In this document: in pieces, positions 1 to 7,420 of the stretch
How positions within the stretch are numbered: position 1 is the first letter of the stretch
Layout: every line of letters starts with the position of its first letter
Source of the DNA: CAYXTI01 sp964468495
Lineage (GTDB): Bacteria; Pseudomonadota; Alphaproteobacteria; Rickettsiales; Rickettsiaceae
NCBI GenBank assembly: GCA_964468495.1
Contig: CAYXTI010000006.1
Coordinates: 1 to 26,339 of the forward strand
Direction of reading: 5' to 3'
Length of the DNA: 26,339 nt
The notes under the pieces: model-generated
What the model was told of the DNA's origin: nothing
What the model saw: only the letters and a program-made list of their open reading frames with translations
Database searches by the model: none
Program-made: the position numbers and the translations under genes

Positions 1-2
1 AA

Positions 3-695
3 AATTTAAAAGATGTTTTTAAAGTAATAATTAGTGCAAAACCATTATGGTTAATGTTTATTTTGATTGTTGCTTTTGGAAGCTCTATGAATATAGTTGA
101 GTCTTTCTGGAAATCTAATTTATCAAAAAAATATACATCTATAGAAGAAAATATTAGTATTCTTAGTAATATACAATCATTTCAAGGAATATTATCTATT
201 ATTTTGATTCTTTTTAATGCTTTACTCTTAAAAAGATATAGCTGGAAAACTGTATCTATGATTATACCATGCTTTATTTTATTAACTGGAGGAGTATTTT
301 TTCTTCTTATTATTTTTATTGAAGATTTAGAACCTATATTATTAAAATTTTTTGTTTTATCACCGCTATCAATAGCTTTATTTTTTGGAATGGCACAAAC
401 AATATTTGCTAAATCTTTTAAATATGCCCTCTTTGATCCAGCCAAGGAGATGATGTACGTATCTCTTTCAGAGGACTTAAGAACAAAAGGAAAAGCTGCT
501 GTAGATTTGTTAGGAGGAAGGTTTGGAAAATCTGGGGCAGGATTAATTGAAAGTTTTCTATTTATATTAATTCCAACGGCATCATTTATGAATACAGTTA
601 GCTTTTTTGCTGTTTCCTTTTTTATAATTATAATAATTTGGATTGTTTCAGTACATTTCTTAAATATTGAATTAAAAAAAATAGATGCACAATAA
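3..695 (+). CDS. tlc: Nucleotide (ATP/ADP-type) translocase, C-terminal part; cut by the window edge
   Basis: The frame is open from the first bases of the window, so the ATG at 54 is internal and only about the last 230 residues are seen. Family members have roughly 500 residues and 12 membrane segments. Visible here are at least four long hydrophobic helices and the conserved Tlc/NTT stretch KYALFDPAKEMMYVSLSED followed by KGKAAVDLLGGRFGKSGAG. These plasma-membrane carriers exchange host ATP for ADP, or take up other nucleotides or NAD, in Rickettsiales, Chlamydiae and plastids. Paralogues differ in substrate, so which nucleotide is moved cannot be told from this fragment. The gene ends 6 nt before the convergent protease gene. 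Family call is firm; substrate is unknown. Confidence 0.88.
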   Translation, partial: NLKDVFKVIISAKPLWLMFILIVAFGSSMNIVESFWKSNLSKKYTSIEENISILSNIQSFQGILSIILILFNALLLKRYSWKTVSMIIPCFILLTGGVFFLLIIFIEDLEPILLKFFVLSPLSIALFFGMAQTIFAKSFKYALFDPAKEMMYVSLSEDLRTKGKAAVDLLGGRFGKSGAGLIESFLFILIPTASFMNTVSFFAVSFFIIIIIWIVSVHFLNIELKKIDAQ

Positions 696-701
696 ATGGA
701 T

Positions 702-1232
702 TTAGTATTCTAAAGTTAAAGAATCATTTCTAATTGAAACATTATGAAATTCATCAATTAAAGACATACCTAATAATGATATTTTAGAGTTTGTTTGACT
801 AATATGTGCTTCAATATTAAAAAAAGTTTTCTCTCCGATAGTTATACGCTTTATAATAAATGGAGCAGCCAAAACAACTCCGTTAGCTGTGTTATATTCT
901 TTACTATATTGTAATTTATTAACATTTATCCCTAATCTAATAGCATCTTGTTGCGTTATAGATATATCACTTGCGCCAGTATCAATTAAAAAATTAATAG
1001 GTATTTTATTCACATATGCTTGTAAATAAAAATGACCATCTATATTACGTGATATAATAATCTTTCCTTGATGATTAATCCAAGAATAAGATGGCAAAAT
1101 CACAGCTATTACACGATCTTTAACCTTCAATAGTTCAAACCTAAAAGCATATGCAATAATTATTACAATAAATATTGTAATCCATATTAATATAGATATA
1201 GTTTTATTAATGAATGTGTGACAATTATTCAT
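702..1232 (-). CDS. Membrane-anchored retropepsin-like aspartic protease
   Basis: A 176-aa protein with one N-terminal membrane helix (about residues 11-30) and a single retropepsin-type domain. The catalytic motif DTGAS is at 84-88, preceded by a hydrophobic strand (INFLI). A later hydrophobic-hydrophobic-Gly turn (SLLGMSLI, about 152-159) matches the second conserved segment of the fold. With one DTG per chain, the active enzyme should be a homodimer, as in retroviral proteases. The relative studied in Rickettsia (APRc) is a membrane-associated protease that can process surface autotransporters. A similar role here is inference. It is convergent with the transporter gene (6 nt apart), and its 5' side faces a 443-bp gene-free stretch. 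Confidence 0.85.
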   Translation of the reverse strand: MNNCHTFINKTISILIWITIFIVIIIAYAFRFELLKVKDRVIAVILPSYSWINHQGKIIISRNIDGHFYLQAYVNKIPINFLIDTGASDISITQQDAIRLGINVNKLQYSKEYNTANGVVLAAPFIIKRITIGEKTFFNIEAHISQTNSKISLLGMSLIDEFHNVSIRNDSLTLEY

Positions 1233-1379
1233 ATATATAAGATAGCTAAAATATATTATAAATTAATAAGCTAAAACAATTAATATTAAGTAAATAAACA
1301 AAAAATAATATTATATTTTTGATAAAATAAATAGATCTCTAGACAACATTTAAATAATCTATATTAAAATTATAATATC

Positions 1380-1404
1380 ATGCTAGAAACTAGGTTACTA
1401 GCAT
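1380..1404. repeat. Short inverted repeat (hairpin)
   Basis: The arms ATGCTAG (1380-1386) and CTAGCAT (1398-1404) are perfect complements. Inside them AAC pairs with GTT after an A-A mismatch, leaving a three-base loop. No T-tract follows on either strand, so it does not look like a standard terminator. It could be an operator or a remnant of one. Confidence 0.4.
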
Positions 1405-1564
1405 CCTAATAAAATTTATTGAAAAAATTAATTTTAATTTATTAAACTTACTTAAAATGCTATATTCAAGAAACCTAATCTTGTAGCTCAATAGTTAAAA
1501 TAAAATTATAATTCTTATATCTATAACTAATTTAACATCTGCACTTTTAAAAAGCCCATTTACT

Positions 1565-1593
1565 TTGATAATTTTATTTATAATTTGTATAAC
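1565..1593 (+). promoter_or_regulatory. Sigma-70-type promoter candidate for the AEC carrier and malic enzyme
   Basis: TTGATA (1565-1570), a 17-nt spacer and TATAAC (1588-1593) match the sigma-70 -35/-10 pattern. Transcription would begin near 1600, giving a leader of about 75 nt before the ATG at 1676. In DNA this AT-rich, -10-like hexamers are common, so the -35 match and exact spacing carry the weight. Confidence 0.45.
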
Positions 1594-1675
1594 ATATAAC
1601 AAATGAGTATAATGTTATTTATCTTTAACCTTTATGGCTTTTTATTTTAAAAAATATTTTTAGATTTTAAAGTTT

Positions 1676-2623
1676 ATGTATAATGTATTTTACAATGTGT
1701 TTCCAATATTTTTTATTGCCTTTATGGGGAGCATAATGAAGAGAAAATGGCTAACTTCAGAAGAATTTTGGCGGGGATTAGAAAAATTATCATTTTTTAT
1801 CTTATTTCCATCAGTATTGTTTGAAAACATTAGTAAAGTAGATTTTGTATCATTAGAAATTTTTTCCCTTATTTTTGCTTTAGGAGCTTCCGCTATATTA
1901 GTAGCAATATGTTTAATAATTTATCAAAAAAAAGTAAATTATAATAAAATACTTTTCACATCTGTATTTCAAGGAATAATTCGATATAATAATTATATGT
2001 TTTTTGCAATAGGGGCATCATTATTAGGAAAGGATGGACTAGCTATAGTATCAACAGTATCTCCATATATGATGATATTAACTAATATATTATCGATAGG
2101 AGTTTTTTCTTATTATATTCCAAGGAATATTAATAATATATCCTATAGTAATACCATAGTTTTTATGATAAAAACTATTAGCTCAAACCCATTAATTATT
2201 GCAAGTATGATAGGTTTTCTCTTCAACTATTTTAGTATAACTTTAAATTCTGGCATTGATCAAACAATTCACAAATTATCTAATAGTGCTCTAACAATAG
2301 GGATGATTACAATAGGAGCAAGGCTTAAATTTAAAATTAGTCCTGAACACCTTAAATTGGTTCTATATACCAGCACAGTTAAACTTATAATATATCCTTT
2401 AATTACTTTTATTATATTAAATATGATAACTATATCTGATAAACTCAAATCAGTAGGAATATTATATAGTTGTCTGCCATGCGCAAGTACTGCTTATATT
2501 CTATCAAGATTCTTGAAGGGAGACCCTGATACAATGTCATCAATTATTACATTTTCAACTATATTTTCGATAATATCCTTATCTATCCTTGTATATATTT
2601 TAGGAAAAAATACTATTTTATAA
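1676..2623 (+). CDS. AEC-family carrier, probable malate/dicarboxylate permease
   Basis: A 315-aa, very hydrophobic protein with about ten predicted membrane helices in two halves, as in the auxin efflux carrier (AEC) family. That family includes bacterial malate (MleP) and malonate (MdcF) permeases. Visible family features are the N-terminal helix with FPIFFIAFMGSIMKRKWL, the mid-protein FFAIGASLLGKDGL, and the late LYSCLPCASTAYILSRFLKGD, which resembles the conserved segment near the last helices. It precedes the malic enzyme gene by only 10 nt in the same direction, so the two are almost certainly co-transcribed. This pairing suggests that the substrate is malate taken from the host. Family membership is solid; the substrate is inferred from context. 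No clear Shine-Dalgarno site precedes the ATG. Confidence 0.82.
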   Translation: MYNVFYNVFPIFFIAFMGSIMKRKWLTSEEFWRGLEKLSFFILFPSVLFENISKVDFVSLEIFSLIFALGASAILVAICLIIYQKKVNYNKILFTSVFQGIIRYNNYMFFAIGASLLGKDGLAIVSTVSPYMMILTNILSIGVFSYYIPRNINNISYSNTIVFMIKTISSNPLIIASMIGFLFNYFSITLNSGIDQTIHKLSNSALTIGMITIGARLKFKISPEHLKLVLYTSTVKLIIYPLITFIILNMITISDKLKSVGILYSCLPCASTAYILSRFLKGDPDTMSSIITFSTIFSIISLSILVYILGKNTIL

Positions 2624-2633
2624 TTAGTTATTT

Positions 2634-4922
2634 ATGAAAGAAAAAAACTCATCAGAATATATTAAAGCTTTAGAATATCATAATAAACCTATTGCAGGAA
2701 AAATAGCATTAAAATTAACTAAACCATTACTAACACAATATGATTTAGCTTTAGCTTACTCCCCTGGGGTAGCTGCACCATGTTTAGAAATTAAAAAAAA
2801 TGTTGAAAATATTTATAATTATACTGCAAGAGGTAATACGGTTGCAGTAATTTCTAATGGCACAGCTGTACTTGGTCTTGGTAATTTAGGTGCAGCTGCA
2901 TCAAAACCTGTTATGGAAGGAAAAGCTGTATTATTTAAAAAATTTGCAGATATTGATTGCTTTGATGTAGAAGTGGATTGTACAGATCCTGATCAATTTG
3001 TAAATATAGTAAAAAATCTAGGCTATAGTTGGGGTGGAATTAACTTAGAAGATATAAAAGCTCCAGAATGTTTTTTAATAGAAGAAAAATTAAAAGCTAT
3101 AATGAATATTCCAGTATTTCATGATGATCAACATGGAACAGCTATTATCACTGCTGCTGGATTAATAAATGCTCTTTATCTAACTAATAAAAAGATCTCT
3201 CAGGTAAAAATTGTAATAAATGGAGCTGGCGCTGCTGCAATATCATCTATAAAACTAATCATTGCATTAGGTGCAAATAAAAACAATATCACTTTATGTG
3301 ATACTCTAGGAGTAATATACAAGGGAAGAACTGCAGGCATTAATAAATGGAAAATGGAACATGCTACTGATTCTAAAGATAGATCATTATCAGAGGCTAT
3401 AAAAGATGCAGATGTATTTTTAGGCTTATCTATAAAAGGAGCAGTTACAAAAAAGATGATTGCCTCAATGAATAAAGATCCTATAATCTTTGCGTTAGCT
3501 AACCCTGATCCAGAAATTAAACCTGAGGATATAATGTCAGTTAGAGATGATGCTATCATAGCAACTGGAAGATCTGATTATAATAATCAAATTAATAATC
3601 TATTAGGATTCCCTTATGTATTTAGAGGGGCTTTAGACGTTAGAGCAAGCGAAATAAATGAGGAAATGAAAATAGCAGCTGCCAAAGAATTAGCCTACCT
3701 AGCAAGAAAGCCAGTACCTGAGGAAGTATATAAAGCTTATGGGCATTCAAAAAAATCTTTTGGACGAGAATATCTCATTCCAGTACCTTTTGATCCAAGG
3801 TTAATTATGACAATTCCTATAGCCGTAGCCCAAGCAGCAATAGATAGTGGTGTTGCAAAAGTTAGTAATTTTGATATAAAACAATATAAGACAAATTTAT
3901 ATAGTAGGTTTAATCCAACATCAAACTATATGAATTTTGTTTATAATAAAATTATAAGTACCAAACTTTGCCGTATAGTTTTTGCTGAAGGAGAAGAAGA
4001 AGAAGTAATAAAATCTGCAATTATAATAAGAAACGAAGGTTTAGGTTATCCAATACTTATTGGTCGTAAAAATAAAATATTATCTGTAGTTGAAAGCATG
4101 GGAGAAAGCTACAGCATTAATAATATTAATATTATCAATGCTGCAATTAGTACTAAATTAGATTTATATATTAATACCTTATATAAAAAACTACAAAGAA
4201 AAGGCTTTTTATATAGAGACTGTGTTAAGATGGTTAAGTCAGATAAAAACATCTTTGCCGCATGTATGGTAGTATGTAATGATGGAGATGTAATTGTAAC
4301 TGGATTAACTAAAAGTTACTATAGCAGTTTAGATGATGTTCTTAAAATGATTGACATTAAGAAAAAAAAGAGGTTAATGGGTTATTCTATATTATTATCA
4401 AAAAAACATAATATAATTATAGCAGATAACAATCATTGTGAATTTCCTACTTCAGAAGATCTAGTGGATATTACATTACAAGCAGCTACACTAGCAAAAT
4501 CAATGGGATATATTCCAAGGGTAGCTTTATTAGCTTTCTCTAACTTTGGTAATCCACAAAAAATAAAATCAAAAAAAGTACAAGATGCTATTGATATTTT
4601 AGATAATATGAATCTTGATTTTGAATATGAAGGAGAAGTTACACCAGATATTGCTTTAAGCCCTAACCCTAAAAGAATATATCCTTTTTTTAGGTTAACA
4701 GCACCAGCAAATGTTCTAATAATGCCTAACTTGGAATCAGCTGCTATTTCAACACATTTACTAGAAGTATTAGCAGGAGGAGTATTTATAGGTCCAATAC
4801 TAGATGGATTAGAACATCCTGTACAAATAGTACCTATAGGTTCTTCTTCAACTGAAATAGTTAGTATTGCTGCTTTAGCAGTAAATGAGTTTATTAATAA
4901 TAAACTCAATACCACTGCTTAA
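2634..4922 (+). CDS. maeB: NADP-type malic enzyme with C-terminal phosphotransacetylase-like domain
   Basis: At 762 residues it has the usual length of MaeB. The N-terminal part (about 1-420) is the malic enzyme: YSPGVAAPCLEI near 42-53, HDDQHGTAII near 163-172 and the nucleotide-binding INGAGAAAISSIKLI near 195. The rest (about 430-755) is a phosphate acetyltransferase-like domain (AEGEEEEVIKSA at its start, LLAFSNFGNP later). In studied enteric MaeB this domain is regulatory and binds acetyl-CoA rather than making acetyl phosphate. The enzyme oxidatively decarboxylates malate to pyruvate with formation of NADPH. In an organism that probably lacks glycolysis it would be a main source of pyruvate and acetyl-CoA. 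It is the second gene of the AEC carrier operon and is followed by a hairpin terminator. Confidence 0.95.
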   Translation: MKEKNSSEYIKALEYHNKPIAGKIALKLTKPLLTQYDLALAYSPGVAAPCLEIKKNVENIYNYTARGNTVAVISNGTAVLGLGNLGAAASKPVMEGKAVLFKKFADIDCFDVEVDCTDPDQFVNIVKNLGYSWGGINLEDIKAPECFLIEEKLKAIMNIPVFHDDQHGTAIITAAGLINALYLTNKKISQVKIVINGAGAAAISSIKLIIALGANKNNITLCDTLGVIYKGRTAGINKWKMEHATDSKDRSLSEAIKDADVFLGLSIKGAVTKKMIASMNKDPIIFALANPDPEIKPEDIMSVRDDAIIATGRSDYNNQINNLLGFPYVFRGALDVRASEINEEMKIAAAKELAYLARKPVPEEVYKAYGHSKKSFGREYLIPVPFDPRLIMTIPIAVAQAAIDSGVAKVSNFDIKQYKTNLYSRFNPTSNYMNFVYNKIISTKLCRIVFAEGEEEEVIKSAIIIRNEGLGYPILIGRKNKILSVVESMGESYSINNINIINAAISTKLDLYINTLYKKLQRKGFLYRDCVKMVKSDKNIFAACMVVCNDGDVIVTGLTKSYYSSLDDVLKMIDIKKKKRLMGYSILLSKKHNIIIADNNHCEFPTSEDLVDITLQAATLAKSMGYIPRVALLAFSNFGNPQKIKSKKVQDAIDILDNMNLDFEYEGEVTPDIALSPNPKRIYPFFRLTAPANVLIMPNLESAAISTHLLEVLAGGVFIGPILDGLEHPVQIVPIGSSSTEIVSIAALAVNEFINNKLNTTA

Positions 4923-4970
4923 ATTAAGAATATATAATATATTATGATATAGGGTCAAACTTTGATGCAA

Positions 4971-5036
4971 AAGCTATTAATATTTAATAGAATAAATAAT
5001 TATATAATTATTCTATAATAGCTTGATTTTTATTTT
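4971..5036 (+). terminator. Hairpin terminator after the malic enzyme gene
   Basis: AAGCTATTA (4971-4979) is the exact complement of TAATAGCTT (5016-5024). The interior can pair further, AGAAT (4989-4993) with ATTCT (5010-5014) around an AT palindrome. A T-rich tail (GATTTTTATTTT) follows. This fits a Rho-independent terminator 49 nt past the stop codon, and separates this operon from the lipoprotein gene. Confidence 0.6.
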
Positions 5037-5088
5037 ATATCATTTTAAAACATTTTAATGTTAGTATATATATAAATTGTTAAAATAA

Positions 5089-5607
5089 ATGAAAATTTTA
5101 TATATAATTTTAATATTACTATTAAATAATAGTTGCAGTAAAATAAGTATTAAACAAAATTTATTCCAAAAAAAAAATGAATTATCATATATCTCAAATC
5201 CTATAAAATTGAATTTAGAATACAAAAACAATAACTCAATATACTTTATATTAGCTAAAAGTAATAACTTAAAAAAATATCATATATATTTAAGATGGGA
5301 TAGTAAAAGTAAAAATGATAAATTATTTAATGGAATAAATACTACTATTAAATTTATTATAGATAATGACAAAATTTTATCTTTACATCCTAATAAAACT
5401 CCATCTATTGTAAAAGATGATGTTTCATGCTCTAATAGATATATAGAAGAAATAATTGTTACTCTATCTGCTGAAGATTTTATTTCTATAGCATATGCAA
5501 ATACAGTTGCAGTAGAAATAATAAATAATAAAAAAGTAATGATTGGACTACTTACAGAAAAAAAAGAATTATTAGACTTTAAAGAATTTTTAAAATATAG
5601 TAACTAG
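5089..5607 (+). CDS. Small predicted lipoprotein of unknown function
   Basis: I do not recognise this 172-aa protein. It begins MKILYIILILLLNNSC, a short charged start, a hydrophobic core and a Cys at residue 16 in an acceptable lipobox (NSC). It should therefore be exported and lipid-anchored. The rest is polar and Lys/Asn-rich, with alternating hydrophobic patterns that suggest beta strands (about 45-105), then LSAEDFISIAYANTVAVEI (about 126-144), an alpha-then-beta segment. A pair of Cys/Arg residues in DVSCSNRY lies near 112-119. It lies between the malic enzyme terminator and the flagellin-like gene, 306 nt upstream of the latter, so it is probably a separate transcript. Codon and base use match the neighbours. 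Confidence 0.7.
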   Translation: MKILYIILILLLNNSCSKISIKQNLFQKKNELSYISNPIKLNLEYKNNNSIYFILAKSNNLKKYHIYLRWDSKSKNDKLFNGINTTIKFIIDNDKILSLHPNKTPSIVKDDVSCSNRYIEEIIVTLSAEDFISIAYANTVAVEIINNKKVMIGLLTEKKELLDFKEFLKYSN

Positions 5608-5712
5608 TTTTCATTTAGCATTTTTCTAGAACTAATATCTACAAAAATAAATACAACCTATAATCTAATTTAAATAATAAAATTTAGTGTTTATAATTTA
5701 CTTATAGTAATA

Positions 5713-5729
5713 TTGGCATAATATTTGCT
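5713..5729 (+). promoter_or_regulatory. Sigma-54-type (-24/-12) promoter motif
   Basis: TTGGCA (5713-5718), six bases, then TTGCT (5725-5729). The diagnostic GG (5715-5716) and GC (5727-5728) are separated by exactly ten bases, as in the RpoN consensus TGGCAC-N5-TTGC. G and C are scarce in this intergenic DNA, so a chance match is less likely than for a sigma-70 motif. Transcription would start near 5740, leaving a leader of about 170 nt before the ATG at 5914. Flagellin genes of Caulobacter use this promoter class. I see no clear activator site upstream. Confidence 0.5.
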
Positions 5730-5834
5730 ATACTTAAGGTTAAATATTATTTATAATTGCAATTATTTTATCAATCTTAAATTGATTTCAAATAATTATT
5801 AATGCAAAAACTAAATAATAATTAATAGTATAAA

Positions 5835-5868
5835 TAATCTTAATCCTTATATAGGTGTTTAAAGATTA
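5835..5868 (+). promoter_or_regulatory. Leader hairpin upstream of the flagellin-like gene
   Basis: TAATCTT (5835-5841) pairs with AAGATTA (5862-5868), with an inner CCT/AGG pairing. The structure ends about 30 nt before the GAGG Shine-Dalgarno site (about 5900-5903) of the next gene, so it would lie in the leader RNA. It could affect translation or mRNA stability. It is short and AT-rich, so chance pairing is possible. Confidence 0.3.
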
Positions 5869-5913
5869 ATTTTGCTTAAATATTAATTTATAAATAACTG
5901 AGGTATATCAACT

Positions 5914-7260
5914 ATGGAGAACATAGCAGTAAGAGTAACTAGCCCTTATGCTGATCGTAATAATAGAGATACAATAAACCAAATAAAAAAAATATCAACA
6001 GGAAAAAAACAAAATCTTGACCTAACTGACATGCAGTATAAAAACAAATTAGAGGATAGATTAATAATTTATAACCGTGATATAGAATATGCTAAGCATC
6101 ATAAAAATAATTATGAAGGATCAAAAAGTAGGTGCTTATTGGCTAAGAATATGATATATAACATACAAAAAATTATTAATAATGCTTATACATCAAATGA
6201 TCAGCTATCTAAATATCAATATAATGATGAATCATTAAAATCAGAAGATCCAAGAATAAAACAAATTAAGAATTCTATATCTAGTCTTACTAATTCTCTA
6301 AAAAGTGACAATATTATAGATAAAGGGTCACGTTTTCAGTGGGGAACAGATACAAAATCTAATGATAAATATAGAATAAATATCAATCCAATTGCAGCTG
6401 ACTATTTATTTAGCAATGGGTTACTTATACAATGTTTAGATAGAAAAGAAAATAATCAATATTGTAGTGCATATGATCTAGCTCAATTAATATCAAATGC
6501 TAATCAGAACAAAACTGAAGAAAATTTAAAACCTATAGCTAGTATAATTGCTTCAATATTCAAAAAAAAGGATAAAATAACTGATAATCAAGAAATATTT
6601 GAAAAAGCATTTCCTTTACCAAGTGAGATTACAGAAAAAATAATAAATATGCTATTTGATATGAATAGTAAAGATTATAAATCAACAGAAGAAAAAGCTG
6701 AGGCAATATTAAATGATAATAATCAAGATATAAATCTCTTAACAGAGAAATTATTATCAGCATTAAGAGATGATAAGAAAATTAGTATAGAATCAGCAAT
6801 TAATAAAGATAATATAAATAAAGATAATATAAATGATAATAATAGTATAAATAACGATAATAATAGTACAAAAACACCTAATAGCTTAAGTGATAATGAT
6901 AATCAGGATAAAAATAAAATTTTATATGATATTTTTAGTTTTTTAGGTTCTAAAATAGAAGAGACACATACACAAGAAATATCAATTTTAGCTTCAAATG
7001 CAATGAATGTAATTACAATCGCAGAACATGATATTATTTATCTTGAAAACTCTTCATCACAGTTAGAAGAATATTCTAAAGAATCATATGATAATGATAA
7101 TAATTTATTAAATAGTATAGATGAAATAGATTTAATGAAAGAAATTAATAAACTAGCTTCTTGTTTAACAAGTGCTCAAATGATGAATATGGTAATATCA
7201 TCTGGGGCAAAACTACAACAATTAATTGTTCAAGGAGCACAACAACAACTTAGTATTTAA
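5914..7260 (+). CDS. Flagellin-like protein (divergent), possible flagellin or hook-associated protein
   Basis: A 448-aa protein with no signal peptide or membrane helix. Its layout resembles flagellin/FlgL: helical ends around a variable middle. Near the N-terminus ISTGKKQN (about 27-34) resembles the flagellin LSSGLRIN. A long helix ends in IQKIINNAYTSND (about 83-95), like LQRMRELAVQASND, and a further helix leads to GSRFQWGT. At the C-terminus SIDEIDLMKEINKLASCL (about 401-418), then a Gln-rich helix, resembles the flagellin D0 segment with its RDVDMAKEM core. The middle (about 295-335) is Asn/Asp/Lys low complexity with tandem repeats. It has a GAGG ribosome site, its own sigma-54-like promoter and a strong terminator, so it looks monocistronic, as flagellin genes often are. 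No other flagellar gene is present in the window. The resemblance was judged by eye and identity is low; an unrelated coiled-coil effector remains possible. Confidence 0.45.
   Translation: MENIAVRVTSPYADRNNRDTINQIKKISTGKKQNLDLTDMQYKNKLEDRLIIYNRDIEYAKHHKNNYEGSKSRCLLAKNMIYNIQKIINNAYTSNDQLSKYQYNDESLKSEDPRIKQIKNSISSLTNSLKSDNIIDKGSRFQWGTDTKSNDKYRININPIAADYLFSNGLLIQCLDRKENNQYCSAYDLAQLISNANQNKTEENLKPIASIIASIFKKKDKITDNQEIFEKAFPLPSEITEKIINMLFDMNSKDYKSTEEKAEAILNDNNQDINLLTEKLLSALRDDKKISIESAINKDNINKDNINDNNSINNDNNSTKTPNSLSDNDNQDKNKILYDIFSFLGSKIEETHTQEISILASNAMNVITIAEHDIIYLENSSSQLEEYSKESYDNDNNLLNSIDEIDLMKEINKLASCLTSAQMMNMVISSGAKLQQLIVQGAQQQLSI
6802..6876 (+). repeat. In-frame tandem repeats in the flagellin-like gene
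   Basis: The 15-base unit AATAAAGATAATATA occurs twice head to tail (6802-6816 and 6817-6831). Related AATGATAATAATAGT-type units follow up to about 6876. They encode an Asn/Asp/Lys-rich linker. Because the unit is a multiple of three, copy-number change would alter length without breaking the frame. Confidence 0.65.
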
Positions 7261-7297
7261 TTAAACAAATACTAACAAAATCACTATCAGTAAAAGC

Positions 7298-7330
7298 TAA
7301 AATGAACCATATTTTATATGGTTCATTTTA
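7298..7330 (+). terminator. Strong hairpin terminator after the flagellin-like gene
   Basis: A 14-bp perfect stem: TAAAATGAACCATA (7298-7311) with TATGGTTCATTTTA (7317-7330), and a five-base loop. The right arm supplies the T run. It starts 38 nt after the stop codon and isolates this gene from murD. It is the best-formed terminator in the window. Confidence 0.75.
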
Positions 7331-7420
7331 ATAATTGTATTATCAATTAATTTTTTGTATCATTTATACATTAATGATACAAAATTAACAAATAAAATAT
7401 TAATCATAATTTTAGTATTC

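Larger units (their letters stand above)
1233..1675. other. Gene-free stretch between two divergent genes
   Basis: No open frame of useful length and no complete RNA gene is visible in these 443 bases. The stretch holds the start regions of the leftward protease gene and the rightward AEC carrier gene. It contains a small perfect-arm hairpin at 1380-1404, a good promoter-like motif at 1565-1593, and a short tRNA D-arm look-alike near 1484-1494 that lacks the rest of a tRNA. The remainder is AT-rich sequence without recognisable structure. Confidence 0.5.

Noticed and set aside
54..695. A complete 213-aa membrane protein starting at the ATG at 54
   Set aside because: The frame is open to the window start, and the protein matches the C-terminal half of a Tlc translocase, so it is a truncated view of a longer gene.
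1477..1560. tRNA-like D-arm sequence (TAGCTCAATAG) in the spacer before the AEC carrier
   Set aside because: It fits the box A pattern, but no anticodon stem, no T-arm GTTCRA and no acceptor pairing follow. At most a tRNA remnant.
1549..1645. Inverted repeat AAAAAGCC / GGCTTTTT flanking the AEC promoter candidate
   Set aside because: The arms are about 80 bases apart with the promoter between them, so they would not lie in one transcript; likely chance in AT-rich DNA.
4433..4915. 160-codon minus-strand open frame inside the malic enzyme gene
   Set aside because: It lies wholly antisense to the well-conserved phosphotransacetylase-like domain and shows no family resemblance. The same applies to the antisense frames at 3200-3559 and 22312-22776.
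7355..7420. Upstream ATG of murD
   Set aside because: The added 22 residues are unrelated to MurD and directly follow the terminator of the previous gene; the ATG at 7421 fits the family start.
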